Below, piece by piece: positions 1-12,300 of a stretch of 64,000 bases of DNA (its first letter is position 1; each line of letters begins with the position of its first letter). Source of the DNA: Copromyces sp. CBS 386.78 (lineage: Eukaryota; Ascomycota; Sordariomycetes; Sordariales; Sordariaceae); the NCBI GenBank assembly GCA_030685235.1, contig MU839186.1, forward strand, positions 1 through 64,000, read 5' to 3'. The position numbers and the translations under genes are program-made. The notes below the pieces were generated by a model. The model had not been told where the DNA came from, did no database searches, and saw nothing but the letters and a program-made list of their open reading frames with translations.

Positions 1-94
1 ATTTTTATTTTTATTTTTATTTTTATTTTTATTTTTATTTTTATTTTTATTTTTATTTTTATTTTTATTTTTATTTTTATTTTTATTTTTATTT
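1..94. repeat. (ATTTTT)n microsatellite
   Basis: Nearly perfect tandem ATTTTT hexamers from the first base of the window. It abuts the repeat copy at 95-640. The inverted copy at 27382-27880 is followed by the complementary (AAAAAT)n tract, so the microsatellite looks like part of the same repeated unit rather than an independent simple repeat. Confidence 0.9.
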
Positions 95-640
95 AACTTA
101 GTTGGTTTCGCTACCCCGGGCCTTAAGGAGTTGCCGGCAGGCAAGGAGTTACCGGCAGGCAAGGATTTACCGGCAGGTAAAAAACTTGGTCATTTTCAAA
201 ATTCCGTCGCCCGGCTACCTCGAATCCACGGCCAAAAACGCTTCTTTTTGATTTTCCTCAACGACCAAGCATCGGAAAAAAGAATAACCGGTACCAAAAT
301 GACCACCTAATCGAGGCGGTCATTTTAGTAGTCTTTTTATTTTAGTGCATCCTCTAAAAGTGGCCCTTTTTCATTGAAATATAAAAGTGTTTAAAAAAGT
401 GTTTCGCATCTCCACCTGAATCCACCCTTCCAACTAATCAATCGAATGCGAAACACAGTGCGAAAAAAACGCACGGATCAACATATCGTCCGTGTTTACG
501 TGAATCGCGGCCGGTAAACAGAAATACCGCCGCGCTGCGTCGATGCGGGCCCACGGACCGCGACCTTCAGTGTGGATTTCTTCCGTAACACCTTTGGTAG
601 GCCGCGCATCTCCTTGCATAGGCATGGTGTTTCAATTAAT
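95..640 (+). repeat. Long dispersed repeat, copy 1 (family Y)
   Basis: About 545 bp of fairly GC-normal sequence that recurs inverted at 27382-27880 and, more diverged, directly at 29050-29668. Shared landmarks in order are an ACCGGCAGGCAAGG-type short direct repeat (three units at about 130-178), a CATCGGAAAAA block, a hairpin at 296-326 (arms AAAATGACC.CCT and AGGCGGTCATTTT), a CGGGCCCACGGACCGCGACC block, and the terminus GGCATGGTGTTTCAATTAATT. It contains no credible gene; the short minus-strand frame at 434-625 is a by-product of its GC-rich part. The (ATTTTT)n side faces left, so this may be the right end of an element lying mostly outside the window. Confidence 0.8.
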
Positions 641-1190
641 TAACTAATACTTATCGTATAAAGAGCCTACCCTTTATAAAACCCTTTTAATATATTTATT
701 AATTAATTAATACTTATCGTATAAGGAGTTTACCCTTTATAAAACCCTTTTAATATATTTATTAGTTAATTAATACTTATCATATAAAGAGTTACCCTTT
801 ATAAAACCCTTTTAATATATTTATTAATTAATTAATACCTATTGTATAAGGAGCCTACCCCCCATAAAACCCCTTTAATATATTTATCGGTTGACTAATA
901 CCTATTATATAAGGAGCTACCCTCTATAAAACCCTTTTAATATATTTATTAATTAACTAATACCTATCGTATAAAGAATATATTATTTAAAAACCCTTTT
1001 AATATATACTAATACCTATTATATAAAGAGCCTACTTTTAATAAAACCCTTTTAATATTTATATCAATTAAGCGATACGTATTATACAATTCGCTTACCC
1101 TTTATAAAACCCTTTTAATATATACGAATACTTGTTGCGTAAAAACCTACCCTCTATAAAAACCCTTCTAATACTTATATTAATTAAACG
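641..1190. repeat. Diverged AT-rich minisatellite, 53-63 bp units
   Basis: About nine tandem units. The core CCCTTTATAAAACCCTTTTA recurs near 682, 745, 807, 870, 932, 994, 1047, 1110 and 1163, so most periods are 62-63 bp and two are 53 bp. Units differ mainly by transitions. No coding content. The array directly follows the terminus of repeat Y. Confidence 0.85.
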
Positions 1191-1500
1191 ACGTATACAA
1201 TTAATATATACTTATACCTACCTTATTTTATTTATTTTAACCGGTCGCTTTTACCGTCCCTTCTTATATACTTTACAACCTTTAGTCTATAGGAAATTAG
1301 AACCGACGGGCTAAATTGCAACTCTTCAATTTCTACGAAATTAATTAATATAGGAAATTTTAAAAATCGATTTACAACTACCAAATTTAATAATTATATC
1401 GTACCTTTATAGAATAAGTCCCGGGTAAATAAATATATTTATTCTTTTATATTTAAAGTAGCTAATTCGTAAAATAAATTAATAAATTTAATTCCCGGGT
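1191..1500. other. Gene-free AT-rich sequence
   Basis: TA-rich degraded sequence with no recognisable coding frame or repeat. It lies between the 53-63 bp minisatellite and the 83-bp satellite. The 60-codon frame at 1132-1314 has the low-complexity composition expected by chance at this AT content. Confidence 0.5.
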
Positions 1501-2004
1501 AAGCAAGACTACTTTTCGATTAAAGTGGGTAATACTTTTTAATTAAAGTTAATAAGCTTTTTCGGTCAAATTAAGTAATAAATAAAAGTAGTTAAAAGAT
1601 TATTCTAAGGTAGGTAAAACTATTTTTTAATTAAATTAGGTAATAGTTAAAAGTAATTAAAAAAGTACTCTAAGGTAGGTAAAACTATTTTTCGGCTAAG
1701 GTAAATAGTATTTTTTAGCTAAAGTAAATAATAAAGTAGTTAAAAGAATATTTTAAGGTAGGTAAGACTACTTCTCAACTAAAGTAAGTAGTATTTTTTA
1801 ATTAAAGTAAATAATAAAATAGTTAAAAGATTATTCTAGGGTAAGTAAAACTACTTTTCGGTTAAATTAGGTAGTAATTAAAAGTATTTAAAGGAATACT
1901 TTAGGGTAAGTAAAACTACTTCTCGGCTAAGGTAGATAGTATTTTTTAATTAAAATAAATAATAAGGTAGTTAAAAGAATATTCTAAAGTAGGTAAAACT
2001 ATTT
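1501..2004. repeat. About 83-bp satellite, left part
   Basis: Tandem units with the recurrent motif TATTCTAGGGTAGGTAAAACTA. Successive units near 1746 and 1829 are 83 bp apart, and some units are about 19 bp shorter. The array resumes at 17891 on the other side of the outer gypsy insertion, where units near 17951, 18034 and 18117 are again 83 bp apart. The last five bases (2000-2004, TATTT) are the target duplication of that insertion. Confidence 0.8.
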
Positions 2005-2234
2005 TATCACGGGGCAATACCATTAGGGGTGAGGTAGGATAAACGTAATTATACGAGGAAGGAAAGAAGGAGGAAGGAGGAGTGCGGTCTAGATATAAGG
2101 CAGGCTATACCGTGCCCTAGATCTAGACCGAGGCCTACTAGTGTATACATATATGCGGTCCTATTGGCCAATAGCCAATAGACTCGACTATACAGTGCCC
2201 AATACTATATGCTATTATAAGTAATCTTATAATA
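2005..2234 (-). repeat. 3' LTR of outer gypsy element
   Basis: 230 bp, ends TATCACGGGG...CTTATAATA. Homologous to the LTRs at 5638, 13178, 17661 and 59974. All five share the block GACCGAGGCCTACTAGTG (with transitions), and they differ almost only by C/T and G/A changes. Confidence 0.9.
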
Positions 2235-3316
2235 CTACCTCCCTATAAAAGAAGCTCATAGAGCTTTAAACGATCTATTTAGTATATATATATAAAACAA
2301 TAGATTATCCCTCATTCTAATTCCTTAATCCGTAATTCAATGCCTATAAGCCGTACCTAAACAACGTCGTTATTACCCTACTAATACGTCCCAACTTCCA
2401 ATCGTTCCTCTACATTCCTTATCGGTAGCCGTTTACCCTGCCAGACCTCCGCTAGTCTCTTAAATACTTTATAGAAGAATTCGTTTACCTTTATTACATC
2501 TTCCTCGGATAGGAGTTCTAGTTTTCAGTTTACAATTTCAATCGTAGACCCTCGTACCTCCCGGTTAGCCATAATATCCGCTACAATAGTATTAATTTGC
2601 TCTTTTAGGTCGGTAATACGTTTAGAGCGTTTCGGGGGCGGTATTAGGGCGGGCGACGCCGTATAACGTATTTAGGGTATTAAGGCCCTCGCTATATAGC
2701 GTATTTAGGGTATTAGGGCCCTCCGTTTTCGAAGTATAGCCTTAATTTTTGGTTAGCTTTGAACCGCTGGCGGGATGGGGGTATTTAAGTGATTATAGTA
2801 AAACGCGATAACGGAATCCCTTATTCCCTTAACATTATTAAAGGGTTTGTTGGTAGGGTTATAATATTTTTATTTTATAGTATAGAATTAATAATAATTA
2901 CTTCCCTACTAAAAGTAGTTTAAAAACTTATTAAACTTTTATTCCGCTACCTCTTTATAATTATTTATTCTAATTATAACCTTACCTTCGTTAATTCGTA
3001 TATTGCCCTATAAATCGGTTTAGCTAAGGAGGCCTTTATAGTAAGGTTTTACTATAAAGACGTAGAATATTAGTAAGTATTTTATATTAGCGGGTAAAAT
3101 AAGTTTAATAGTATAGGATTATACCCAATTCACCTTATAAGGGCTTTCCTATTATAAGTAAAATTTATTATACAGCTTATTATTATTAAAATTAATCGTA
3201 TTAAATATAACGAAATTACCCGTATAATATTTCGGTATATTAGACCAATTTTCATTAATATTAGCCTCGTATCGGTCTTATACTTTCTTTATAGAAGTAC
3301 GTACGTAATCCTATAT

Positions 3317-4120
3317 ATTTATTTATTTGTCTTATTACGTTAACTAGTCTAACTAGTCTACCTAATAGGTATGCGATGCTGCTTCCGTTCTAGTTTAGAG
3401 GAAAAACCGTGTTGTTGAAATCCGGGTGAAAACCTCTAGCTCCTTCCTTTAATCCTAACCCTATCCCCTGCTTTTATCCCGTCTTATTACGGGAGCCCGG
3501 GAGGATATTGGATTCTTCTAAGTTCGTCTTCTATTCTAGATAGCTATTATTATTCCCGGTAGGAATTTCTTAGTTGCTTTTGATTGGTTGCTTCGCTTCC
3601 CTACCCAGATTAGTTACTTCGGTAGCGGGTATTGCTTCTTTTATCCTATTTTTAGGGTATCGAGGGTAGGGAGACGAGGTTTTACTTCTTGGGCGTTTCT
3701 TCGCCGATACGGCCTCTATCGGTTGCATATAGGGGTATATTTGAAGATCGGGAATTGTGAGATAGTTAATTAGTCAATATTGTACGTCCGGGCGGGTTCT
3801 TGTTCGAATTAGTACTATAGTTCTGGAATGGATTTTTACGGTGGGGCTTTAATTCTAAACCTTATTGGCGGAAGCGGAGAGAGAGGCCGTTATTTTCGAG
3901 TAGGGATGAGATTTATACATGCTTAGTCACGTAGTGCTAGGGTTTTAGACTAGGCGGGGCCCTTATATTTTTAATGTTGTATTTTAGTAGAGATAGCGGG
4001 GAAGATTTCTATCCGAAAAGATCGGATGGAAGGGAGGAGAGCGGGATTCGAACCTACGACCTCTCGAAAGACTTCGAGAGGGAGACTAAGCTTAGATCTT
4101 CCTAACTGAGCTATCCCCCC
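3317..4120 (-). mobile_element. SINE-like retroposon with tRNA-derived head
   Basis: An ~800-bp insertion in the outer gypsy copy, flanked by the 13-bp direct repeat CGTAATCCTATAT (3304-3316 and 4120-4132). The inner gypsy copy at about 6945-6970 shows the empty site, so the insertion limits are seen directly. Read on the minus strand, it begins with a tRNA-like segment holding A- and B-box promoter motifs (4032-4120) and ends with an A-rich AAATAAATAAAT tail next to the target duplication. Head, tail and duplication length together are the signature of a tRNA-derived SINE mobilised by LINE machinery. At 0.8 kb it is long for a SINE. It is less AT-rich than its host, so it is either younger or escaped RIP. 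The body (3340-4030) has no recognisable coding region. Confidence 0.75.
4032..4120 (-). ncRNA. tRNA-like head of the SINE (pseudo-tRNA)
   Basis: On the minus strand it reads GGGGGGATAGCTCAGTTAGG at the 5' end, giving an acceptor strand, T8-A9 and an A box. It has GGTTCGAATCC (B box, plus-strand 4044-4054) near the 3' end, and the acceptor can pair over 7 bp including G-U pairs. A perfect 9-bp hairpin (CCTCTCGAA/TTCGAGAGG) sits where a long variable arm would be. I cannot build a convincing anticodon arm with U33, so it is probably not a functional tRNA but a pol III promoter head. Confidence 0.65.
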
Positions 4121-5637
4121 GTAATCCTATATAGCTTCGAAACGAACGAATAGTTCGTTAGCCTTTAAATACTCCTTTTATTATACTGGCGAAAAACCTT
4201 TTAATAGTACGACCGCTACGGGTTCGATACCTATACGGGGGTAGAAACTGTAGTTAGTAAAGAAGGGGGTTATATTTTTAATTTCGGATATTATATTATT
4301 ACTTACAAATTCCGCTAATAGTAATTATTATACTTAATCCATTTATACTTAATTAACGAAAATACATAAATATTATTCTATTTTTACATTAATACGTTCC
4401 GTTTAGGCGTTCGTTTAAGGGTAGAAAGTAGAATTTAATAATTTCTTAATAATTAGGCATTTATAAATAATAAATTAGAAAAAAAAAATAAACTACGAAC
4501 CGCGGTTAGAAACGATAATATTAAGTAAGCTATAAAGGGTATAAATACAATCAATAAAACAATCCGTTAATTCTTCCGCTTCTATAATAATAATTAGGAT
4601 ATAGTAATATATCTTTATTAAACGGTCTACAATAATAGTAATATATTTGAATTTCTAGCCTAAATATAAGCTTTTTAGTAATAGAGAGATGTAATTAACC
4701 GAAATATCTATCTATAATATATAGGCTATAAATATAGGTTTAAAGTAGCCTACTTTAATTCGTTGTAATACTTTCGTCTTTAAATATACTAAGCAACCCT
4801 TATAATAAATTCGAACGGCTTTTGCTATACTTAATTAATATTAATATTCGTTTATTTATACTTATATTTTATTTTTGCCTAGATAGCCGGCCGTTAGTGA
4901 TGAATAGGCGTAGTAAATAAGCTATAGATAAGTAGCGGTATTATTAGGGTCAATAAGTACCCTCCTTCTATAATAAACCTTACCTCCCGCTGTAGAGTAT
5001 TTGGCGAAAGCGACTTTAAACTTCTTTTTAATATAGGGGCGTTATTTAATACGATTTAAGTCCTTTAGGCAGTTAATAGCCTCTTATATTAGAGTTGACC
5101 GGTTATAATTTTCGTTAATAATATTGTCGGTTAATTTATCTGGTTCCTTTAAAGTATTTAGGGATAATAAGAATACTTTTTTATTAAAATTAAAGTCGTT
5201 ATTAATTATTATAGTTAATAGGGAGAGGTACCCCTCTTTAAAGCGGGCGGGGTCAATAAATTTACAGTTTCTTACTTTTAAATAATAATTGTTTATATTT
5301 AGAAGTATATCTTCTAATTTCTTACTTAATATATTAAGACGGAGATTTTATAACCCTAACATATATAGGATTAAGAAGTTAAATTGTAATAGGAATTATA
5401 ATTATTGTATATAGCGGGGTATAAACTGTTTATTTGTCGTAAAGGTCTTTAAATTCTTATAATCTATAATAATATTAAAAAGTTGCTAGGCGCCTTTTAA
5501 TTTTAAGTACTATTCTTCTAAGGCTTTAACGATAGTAAAAAATTCTTTATTATAAATATTATAATTATATTCCGCTATTGAGTATTGTATTAAAAAGTAT
5601 ATAATTAGGTAGAATTCGCTATTATTACCATATTAGG

Positions 5638-5869
5638 TATTACAGGGATAACACCGTTGGGGGTATGGTTGGATATACGTAATTGTACGAGGAAGGAAAG
5701 AAGGAGAGGAGGGAGGAATACGGTTTGGATATAGGGCAGACTATGCCGTACCCGGATTTAGACCGAGGCCTACTAGTATATACGTACATACGGTCCTATT
5801 AGCTAATAACCAATAGATTCGACTATACAATGCCTAGTACTATATACTATTATAGGTAATCCTATAATA
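5638..5869 (-). repeat. 3' LTR of inner gypsy element
   Basis: 232 bp, TATTACAGGG...CCTATAATA; pairs with 13178-13409. Confidence 0.92.
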
Positions 5870-6300
5870 TTACCTTTCTACAAAAGAAGTTTATAGAATT
5901 TTAAACGATCTATTTAATATATATATATAAAATAATAGATTAATCTTTATTTTAACTCTTCAATCCGTAATTCAACGCTTATAAACTATATTTAAATAAC
6001 ATTATTATTACCCTACTAGTACGTCCTAGCTTCCAATCGTTCTTCTACGTTCCTTATTAGTAGCCGCTTACCCTACTAAACTTCCGCTAGTCTCCTAAAT
6101 ACTTTATAGAAGAGTTCGTCTATTTTCTTTACGTCCTCTTCGAATAAAGGTTCTAATTCCCAGTTTACAGCTTCGATTACGGACCCTCGTACTTCCCGGC
6201 TAGCTATAATATCCGCTACGGCGGTATTAATTTGCTCCTTCAAATTAGTAATATATTTAAAGCGTCTCAGGGGCGGGGCTAAGGACGCCATATAATATAT
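5870..6300 (-). pseudogene. Extra 3' reading frame of the gypsy family
   Basis: Minus-strand open stretch at 6291-6076 (71 codons) between integrase and the 3' LTR, in the same direction as gag-pol. The same frame is recognisable in the outer copy (about 2700-2340) and in the copy at 59974-60856, although each has its own stops. Comparing the copies, the frame runs past the stop at 6076, because TAG there is TGG/CAG elsewhere. It probably also extends upstream, since the ATG of this copy is ACG in the other two and so may have been made by RIP. The product would be over 110 residues, charged and helix-prone, with a short upstream repeat of the ALIPxIRY type. I do not recognise the family. Confidence 0.55.
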
Positions 6301-9300
6301 TTAAGGTACAAGCGATATTGTATAGCGTATTTAGGGTATTAGGGCCCTTCACTTTAGGGCTAGGGTCCGTTCTTAAAATATAATTTTAATTTTTAGCTAG
6401 CTTTAAACTATTGGCGGGATAGGGGTATTTAAGTAATTGCGGTGAAATACAGTAATAGAATCCCTTACTCCCTTAATATTATCAAAGGGTTCGTCGGTAG
6501 GATTATAATATTTCTACTTTATAATATAGAACTAGTAACAGTTACCTCCTTATTAAAAATAATTTAAAAATTTATTAAATTCCTATTTCGTTACTTCTTC
6601 GTAATTATTTATTTTAATTATAATTTTACCTTCGTTAGTTCGTATATCGCTTTATAAGTCGGTTTAGCTAGGGAAGCCTTTATAATAAGGTTTTATTATA
6701 GAAATATAGAATATTAGCGAGCACTTTATATTAACGGGTAAAATTAATTTAACGTTGTAGGATCGCGCCTAATTTATTTTAAAAGGGCTTTCCTATCGTA
6801 GGGATAGCTTATTATATAGCTTACTATTATTGAAATTAATCGTATTAAATAAAATAAAATTACTAGCGTAATATTTCAGTATATTAGACCGATTCTTATT
6901 AGCATTAACTTTATACCGGTCTTATACTTTCTTTATAGAAGTATATATATAATCCTAAATAGTTTTAAAACGAATAAATAATTTACTAACCTTTATATAC
7001 TCCTTTTATTATATTAGTAAGAAACTTTTTAATAGTACGACTATTGTAAGTTTAATATTTATACGGAGGTAGAAACTATAGTTAGTAAAGAAGGGGGTTA
7101 CGCCTATAATTAATAATATTATATTATTTTTTACGAATTCCGTTAATAATAGTTATTATACTTAGTCTATTTATATTTAATTAATGAAAATATATAAATA
7201 TTATTCTATTTCTACGTTAATACGCTTTATTTAGGCGTTAGTCTATAGGTAGAAAGTAGAATTTAATAATTTTTTAATAATTAAATATTTATAAATTATA
7301 GATTAGAATAAGGATATAAATTAAGTATTATAGTTAGAAACGATAGTATTAGGTAAATTATAAAGGGTATAAATACGGTTAATAAAATAGTCTATTAATA
7401 CTTTTACTTTTATAATAACGGTCGGGATATAGTAACGTATTTTCGTTAATTAGTTTACAACGATAGCAATATACTTAAATTTTTAGCTTAAATAAATGCT
7501 TTCCGGCAAGGGGGAAATATAATTAACTAATATATTAGTTTATAATACGTAAATTATGAGTATAAGTTTAAAGTAATTTACTTTAGCTTATTATAATACT
7601 TTTATTTTAAAATATATTAAGTACCTTTTATAATAGGCCTTAATAACTTCCGCTATACTTAATTAATATTAATATTCGTTTATTTATACTTATATTTTAT
7701 TTTTATTTAGATAGCCGGCTATTAGTAATAAGTGGGCGCGGTAAATTAATAATAAATAAGTAGCGGTATTATTAAGGTTGATAAGTACCCTCCTTCTATA
7801 ATAAACTTTACTTCTTATTATAAAATATTCGGCGAAAGTGATTTTAAGTTTCTTCTTAATATAAGGGCGCTATTCGGTACGATTTAAATCTTTTAAATAA
7901 TTAACGGCCTCTTATATTAAGGTCGATTAATTATAACTTTTATTAATAATATTATTAATTAATTTATCTAATTCTTTTAAAGTATTTAGGGATAGTAGGA
8001 ATACTTTTTTATTAAAATCGAAGTCGTTACTAATTATTATAGCCAATAGGGAGAGGTACCCCTCCTTAAAGCGGGCGGGGTTAATAAGTTTATAGTTTTT
8101 TACTTTTAAACGATAATTATTTATATTTAAAAGTATATTTTCTAACTTCCTATTTAGTATATTAGGACGGAAATTTCGTAACCCTAGCGTATAAAGGATT
8201 AAGAAATTGAATTATAATAAGAATTATAATTATTATATATAACGGGGTATAAATTGCTTATTTATTATAAAAGTCTTTAAATTCTTATAATCTATAATAA
8301 TATTAAAAAGTTATTAGGCACTCTCTAATTTTAGGTACTATTCTTCTAATATTTTAACGATAGCGAAGAGTTCTTTATTATAAATATTATAATTATACTC
8401 CGTTATTGAATATTATATTAAGAAGTACGCGATTAAGTAGAATTCGCTATTATCCCCGTACTAGGAAAGGGTGCTTTTAGAAATCTAATTCGAAGTATCG
8501 GTCTTTATAATTATTTTCTTAAATTAATTGTAAATCCGTAGGGTTAGTCCGCTAGTAAATATAGCCTTTAAAGTATTGAAAGCGGATTATTATACTATAA
8601 TTTATTTTTATTCTGCATCTTTTTTTGTAAAGTTATATAATAGTACTACTATTATTAAAAAACTTTTAATAAAATAACGATAGAAGTTAATAAATTTTAA
8701 GAAGCTTTATAAGAATTTCTTTAATATTGGGGGTTACTAGTTTATAATAATTTTAACTTTCGTTAAATCTATTTTAATATTATTTAATGTAATAATTAAT
8801 TTAAAATATTTAATTTTCTTAGTATAAAATTCGTATTTATCGATATTAATTTGTAGGCTAGCCTTTTTTAGGCGGGTAAAAATATTATTTATATATTTTT
8901 AGTATTCTTCTTCGTTATTTAAAAGGATAAGGATATTATTTAAGTAAGTAGTTATATAAATATTTAGGATATTATATAAAATATTGTTAACGTAGTTTTA
9001 AAATAGAGGAACTCTATTTGTACGGACCTAAAACTCTATTTGTACGGACTAGAAATTTAAATATTGAAGATAACTTTACGAAATGAAATCAGAAAATAGC
9101 AAAAGTAGTACCGTTTTAATTCTTGATTTTTAACAGATTTAACTAAACTTGCCAGAGGGATTAGGGACTTTCACAGCAGAAGATTCATTTTTTATATATA
9201 TTATTCTTTTAATTAGAATTCTGATAATCTTCTTCTCTATTTCTAAGTGGTTAGGGCGCTTCCTAAGAAAGTATAAGTATTGAAAAATAGAGAAAAAAAA

Positions 9301-12300
9301 CACAAATATTATAAGCCCGTTTTTTTATTTATACCTTCGCGTTATCTTAGAGAAATCCTCAAACTCTAATTTTGGGGTCCGTACAAATAGAGTTTTAGGT
9401 CCGTACAAATAGAGTTTCTCTTAAAATATATTAGGTATTCCCTATAGGCCGAATAAATAAATAAGTAATTTAAATAGGCTAAAGCGGGTAATAAATATTA
9501 TTAATTATTTGTATCCTTCTATAACGCGAATATAGTTAAAAGTGGTGATAATATTTAATTTAATAAAGATCTTTACTTTATAAATAGTATTAAAGGTTTT
9601 TTTAATTAAGGGGAATAGGTAGTAATTTTTAAAAATAATATTATTAATCCTTTTATAATTTATATAAATCTTAATACTTCTACTTAATTTTTATACTAAT
9701 AGGATTTAGGAAGTAGCTTTTAATTATAAAGGACGGATAAACCTATTTTAGAAATTTTCGTTAATTTACTTTTTAATTATATTTAATTCGTTAGGGTTAA
9801 ATATTTTTAATTTTATATAAGGCGCTTATTCTCCTAGGCGGAATTTAATTTTAAAATTATAAGAGCGGTAAAGGGGTAAGACTATTATATTATAAGGTTT
9901 AAAAATATTAAAATAATTTTAATATTATTTAAAAAACTTTTTTTTAATTTAGGCGTTAATTTTAAGCGGTTTATCGGCCTTTTTATAAAATTTAGTTATA
10001 TTTTCCTCTATAATATTAGCAGCGAATTTAATAGCTTTATAATATTCGAAATCTTTATTTACATTACTATTAAAGTAGACGTATTTAGCGATCTTTACTA
10101 TTTAGATAGTAATTTTAAATCCTTTATTAGCGTAAGCGTTAATTTATAAATAGTAACGCTTATTTAGCAATTTTTTATATTTAATGCTATTACTATTTTA
10201 AATATTTTATTCTATTTTTGGGGTAAAGTTCGCTAAATTGCTAGGTGTATCGTAGTTGTAGTTGTAATTATATTTAGTTCTTATCCCTACCCTTCTATTA
10301 ACGACGTTTTTATTATTTCTATATTCTTTAAATTCTAAGGCGCCCCCTTCTACTTTTTTAACTTAAGCTTCCTCTTCTACCCTAGCCTCTTTTAAAATTT
10401 TATAGAATTTTGCGTACGAAATATAGAATACTTATAAATAATATTTTTCGTATAGCCAATTAAAATTAGCGGCCGTTAAATTTTTAATATTTATAGGGTT
10501 AATTAATTCGTTTGAGAAGTACGTTTTATATATTATAATATAGTAGTAGGGGTTGGATTTTCGTTAGCCGGCTACGGTATAATAAATAGTAGGCTTAGTC
10601 CGCTTGGGAGTTTTAATAATAGTATCCGCGATTAGGGTGGGATTTAGGGTATTAGGGGTATTGTCTTTAATGGTAGTAGGAGCGGGGTCCGCGGTTGGAA
10701 TATTTATAATTAGAGTGTCCGCGATTAATATATTAGAGCCGACTACTTCGGTTATACTTTATATAATTTTATAATAATACGTATAGGTATACTTTTAGAC
10801 CTTAGGTACGTACTATAAAGAAGGTAAAAGATTTGCGGGAAGGTAGCGGTTCGTATAGTAGTTAGTAAAGGTAATAGTACTATTTAGTTATAATATTATA
10901 GGGTTATGAAGTTTGAACTACGGTATACTTAAAATAATAGGATAGTCGTTAACTAAATTATAGGTTAGTATAGCGATTATTTCTATATAGTAACCGATTT
11001 GCAATTAGACTTTATAGTAATAAGTAATAAAATTCTTAGGTATACCGTTTACTAGATATAAGGCTTTTAGTTTAAGGAGTTTTAATAGCGGGATAATATA
11101 ACGAGCGGTAAAATTGTAATTAATAAAAGCGAGAGTAGAATATCCGCTATTAATTAGAATAATATATTTATTTTATTAATTGTATAGTCTATAAATAATT
11201 TAAGTAGAGAGGAAGATAGAATTATTATTATAATTATTTAAATTTAAATTTTTAAATTAAATTACTTTTAAATCTGTTAGATTATTTATTTCCTCCTCTA
11301 TTATTATTATAGATAACGGCCTTTTTAAGTAATTTAGTAGAGAGGTGGCGTATTTCCCGCACTATATTCCGTAGGCTAGGTAGGAGTTGGAGCGGGGGGT
11401 GTAGCGGGAGTGGTAGGCTTACTAGTAGCGATAGCGTTAATACGAGCACCGTTATTACTGTTATTATTATAATCGGTTTAATTTATAGTAAATTTATTAT
11501 AATTATTATTATTATTTCTTCTATTATGATAATTATAACGGTTATATTCCCTTTATTCCTTAAGGATACTAGTATTAATATTATTATAATATTTGTAAGT
11601 ATAATAGTTAATTTAGGCGTAGCGTTTGCAAAGTCTGTTCTTTATATAGTAATTAATAATCGCTTTATCGATTATATAGGATAATTGAATATTAACGGCG
11701 TTTATAGCGTCGAAATCTATAATAGTGCCGCTTTAGTTAACGGTACGTTCGGGGGTAGCGGTATTACTAATATTAATAGTACCGTTCTTAAAATAGATAT
11801 TAATTTTATTACGCTAATTATACTCTTTTAAATTAGTAGCGAACTTCTAGTAGAAAGTAAGCTAGCCGTTAAAATCGTTATAGGTTAGGGTATTTTATTA
11901 GTAAGCAATAATATTATAAATTTCGTTCGTAACCTTTATTTTTAGGTAATAAATCTTTATAATATTATCGAAATTATATTTATTAACGATAGTAATAAAT
12001 TTATTTTCGAAATCGAATTATTTTATACCTTTAGTTATTTTTAATAATTTGAAATCGTAATATATTTCGAAGGTAAGGTCTATACAATTATATTTAGTAC
12101 CAAAATAGATAAAGAAGGCTTCCGCGCTCTTCTACTTCCACTTAATCGGATCTTCCTCTTTAATAATAAATATTATATAGGGCGATATAATTTTGAAAGC
12201 GTTACCTCTAAAATATAAAAGGATTTGTACGAACTTATATCGCTTATTTTAATCGAATTACTAAATATTTTAAAATTAATATAATTGGATTTTATTACGC

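Larger units (their letters stand above)
2235..5637 (-). pseudogene. Outer gypsy: 3' frame and integrase / RNase H part, decayed
   Basis: Collinear with 5870-8458 of the inner copy. From about 2700 down to 2340 it carries the extra 3' reading frame; this copy retains Trp and Gln codons that are stops in the inner copy. From about 2900 to 5630 it covers the integrase and the end of the polymerase region, riddled with stops. The SINE-like element at 3317-4120 interrupts it. The last five bases (5633-5637, TTAGG) are the target duplication of the inner element. Confidence 0.75.

Noticed and set aside
434..625. 63-codon minus frame, with a partner frame at 27383-27610 in the inverted copy
   Set aside because: The two copies of repeat Y are open in different registers relative to each other and the third copy is not open; not conserved as protein.
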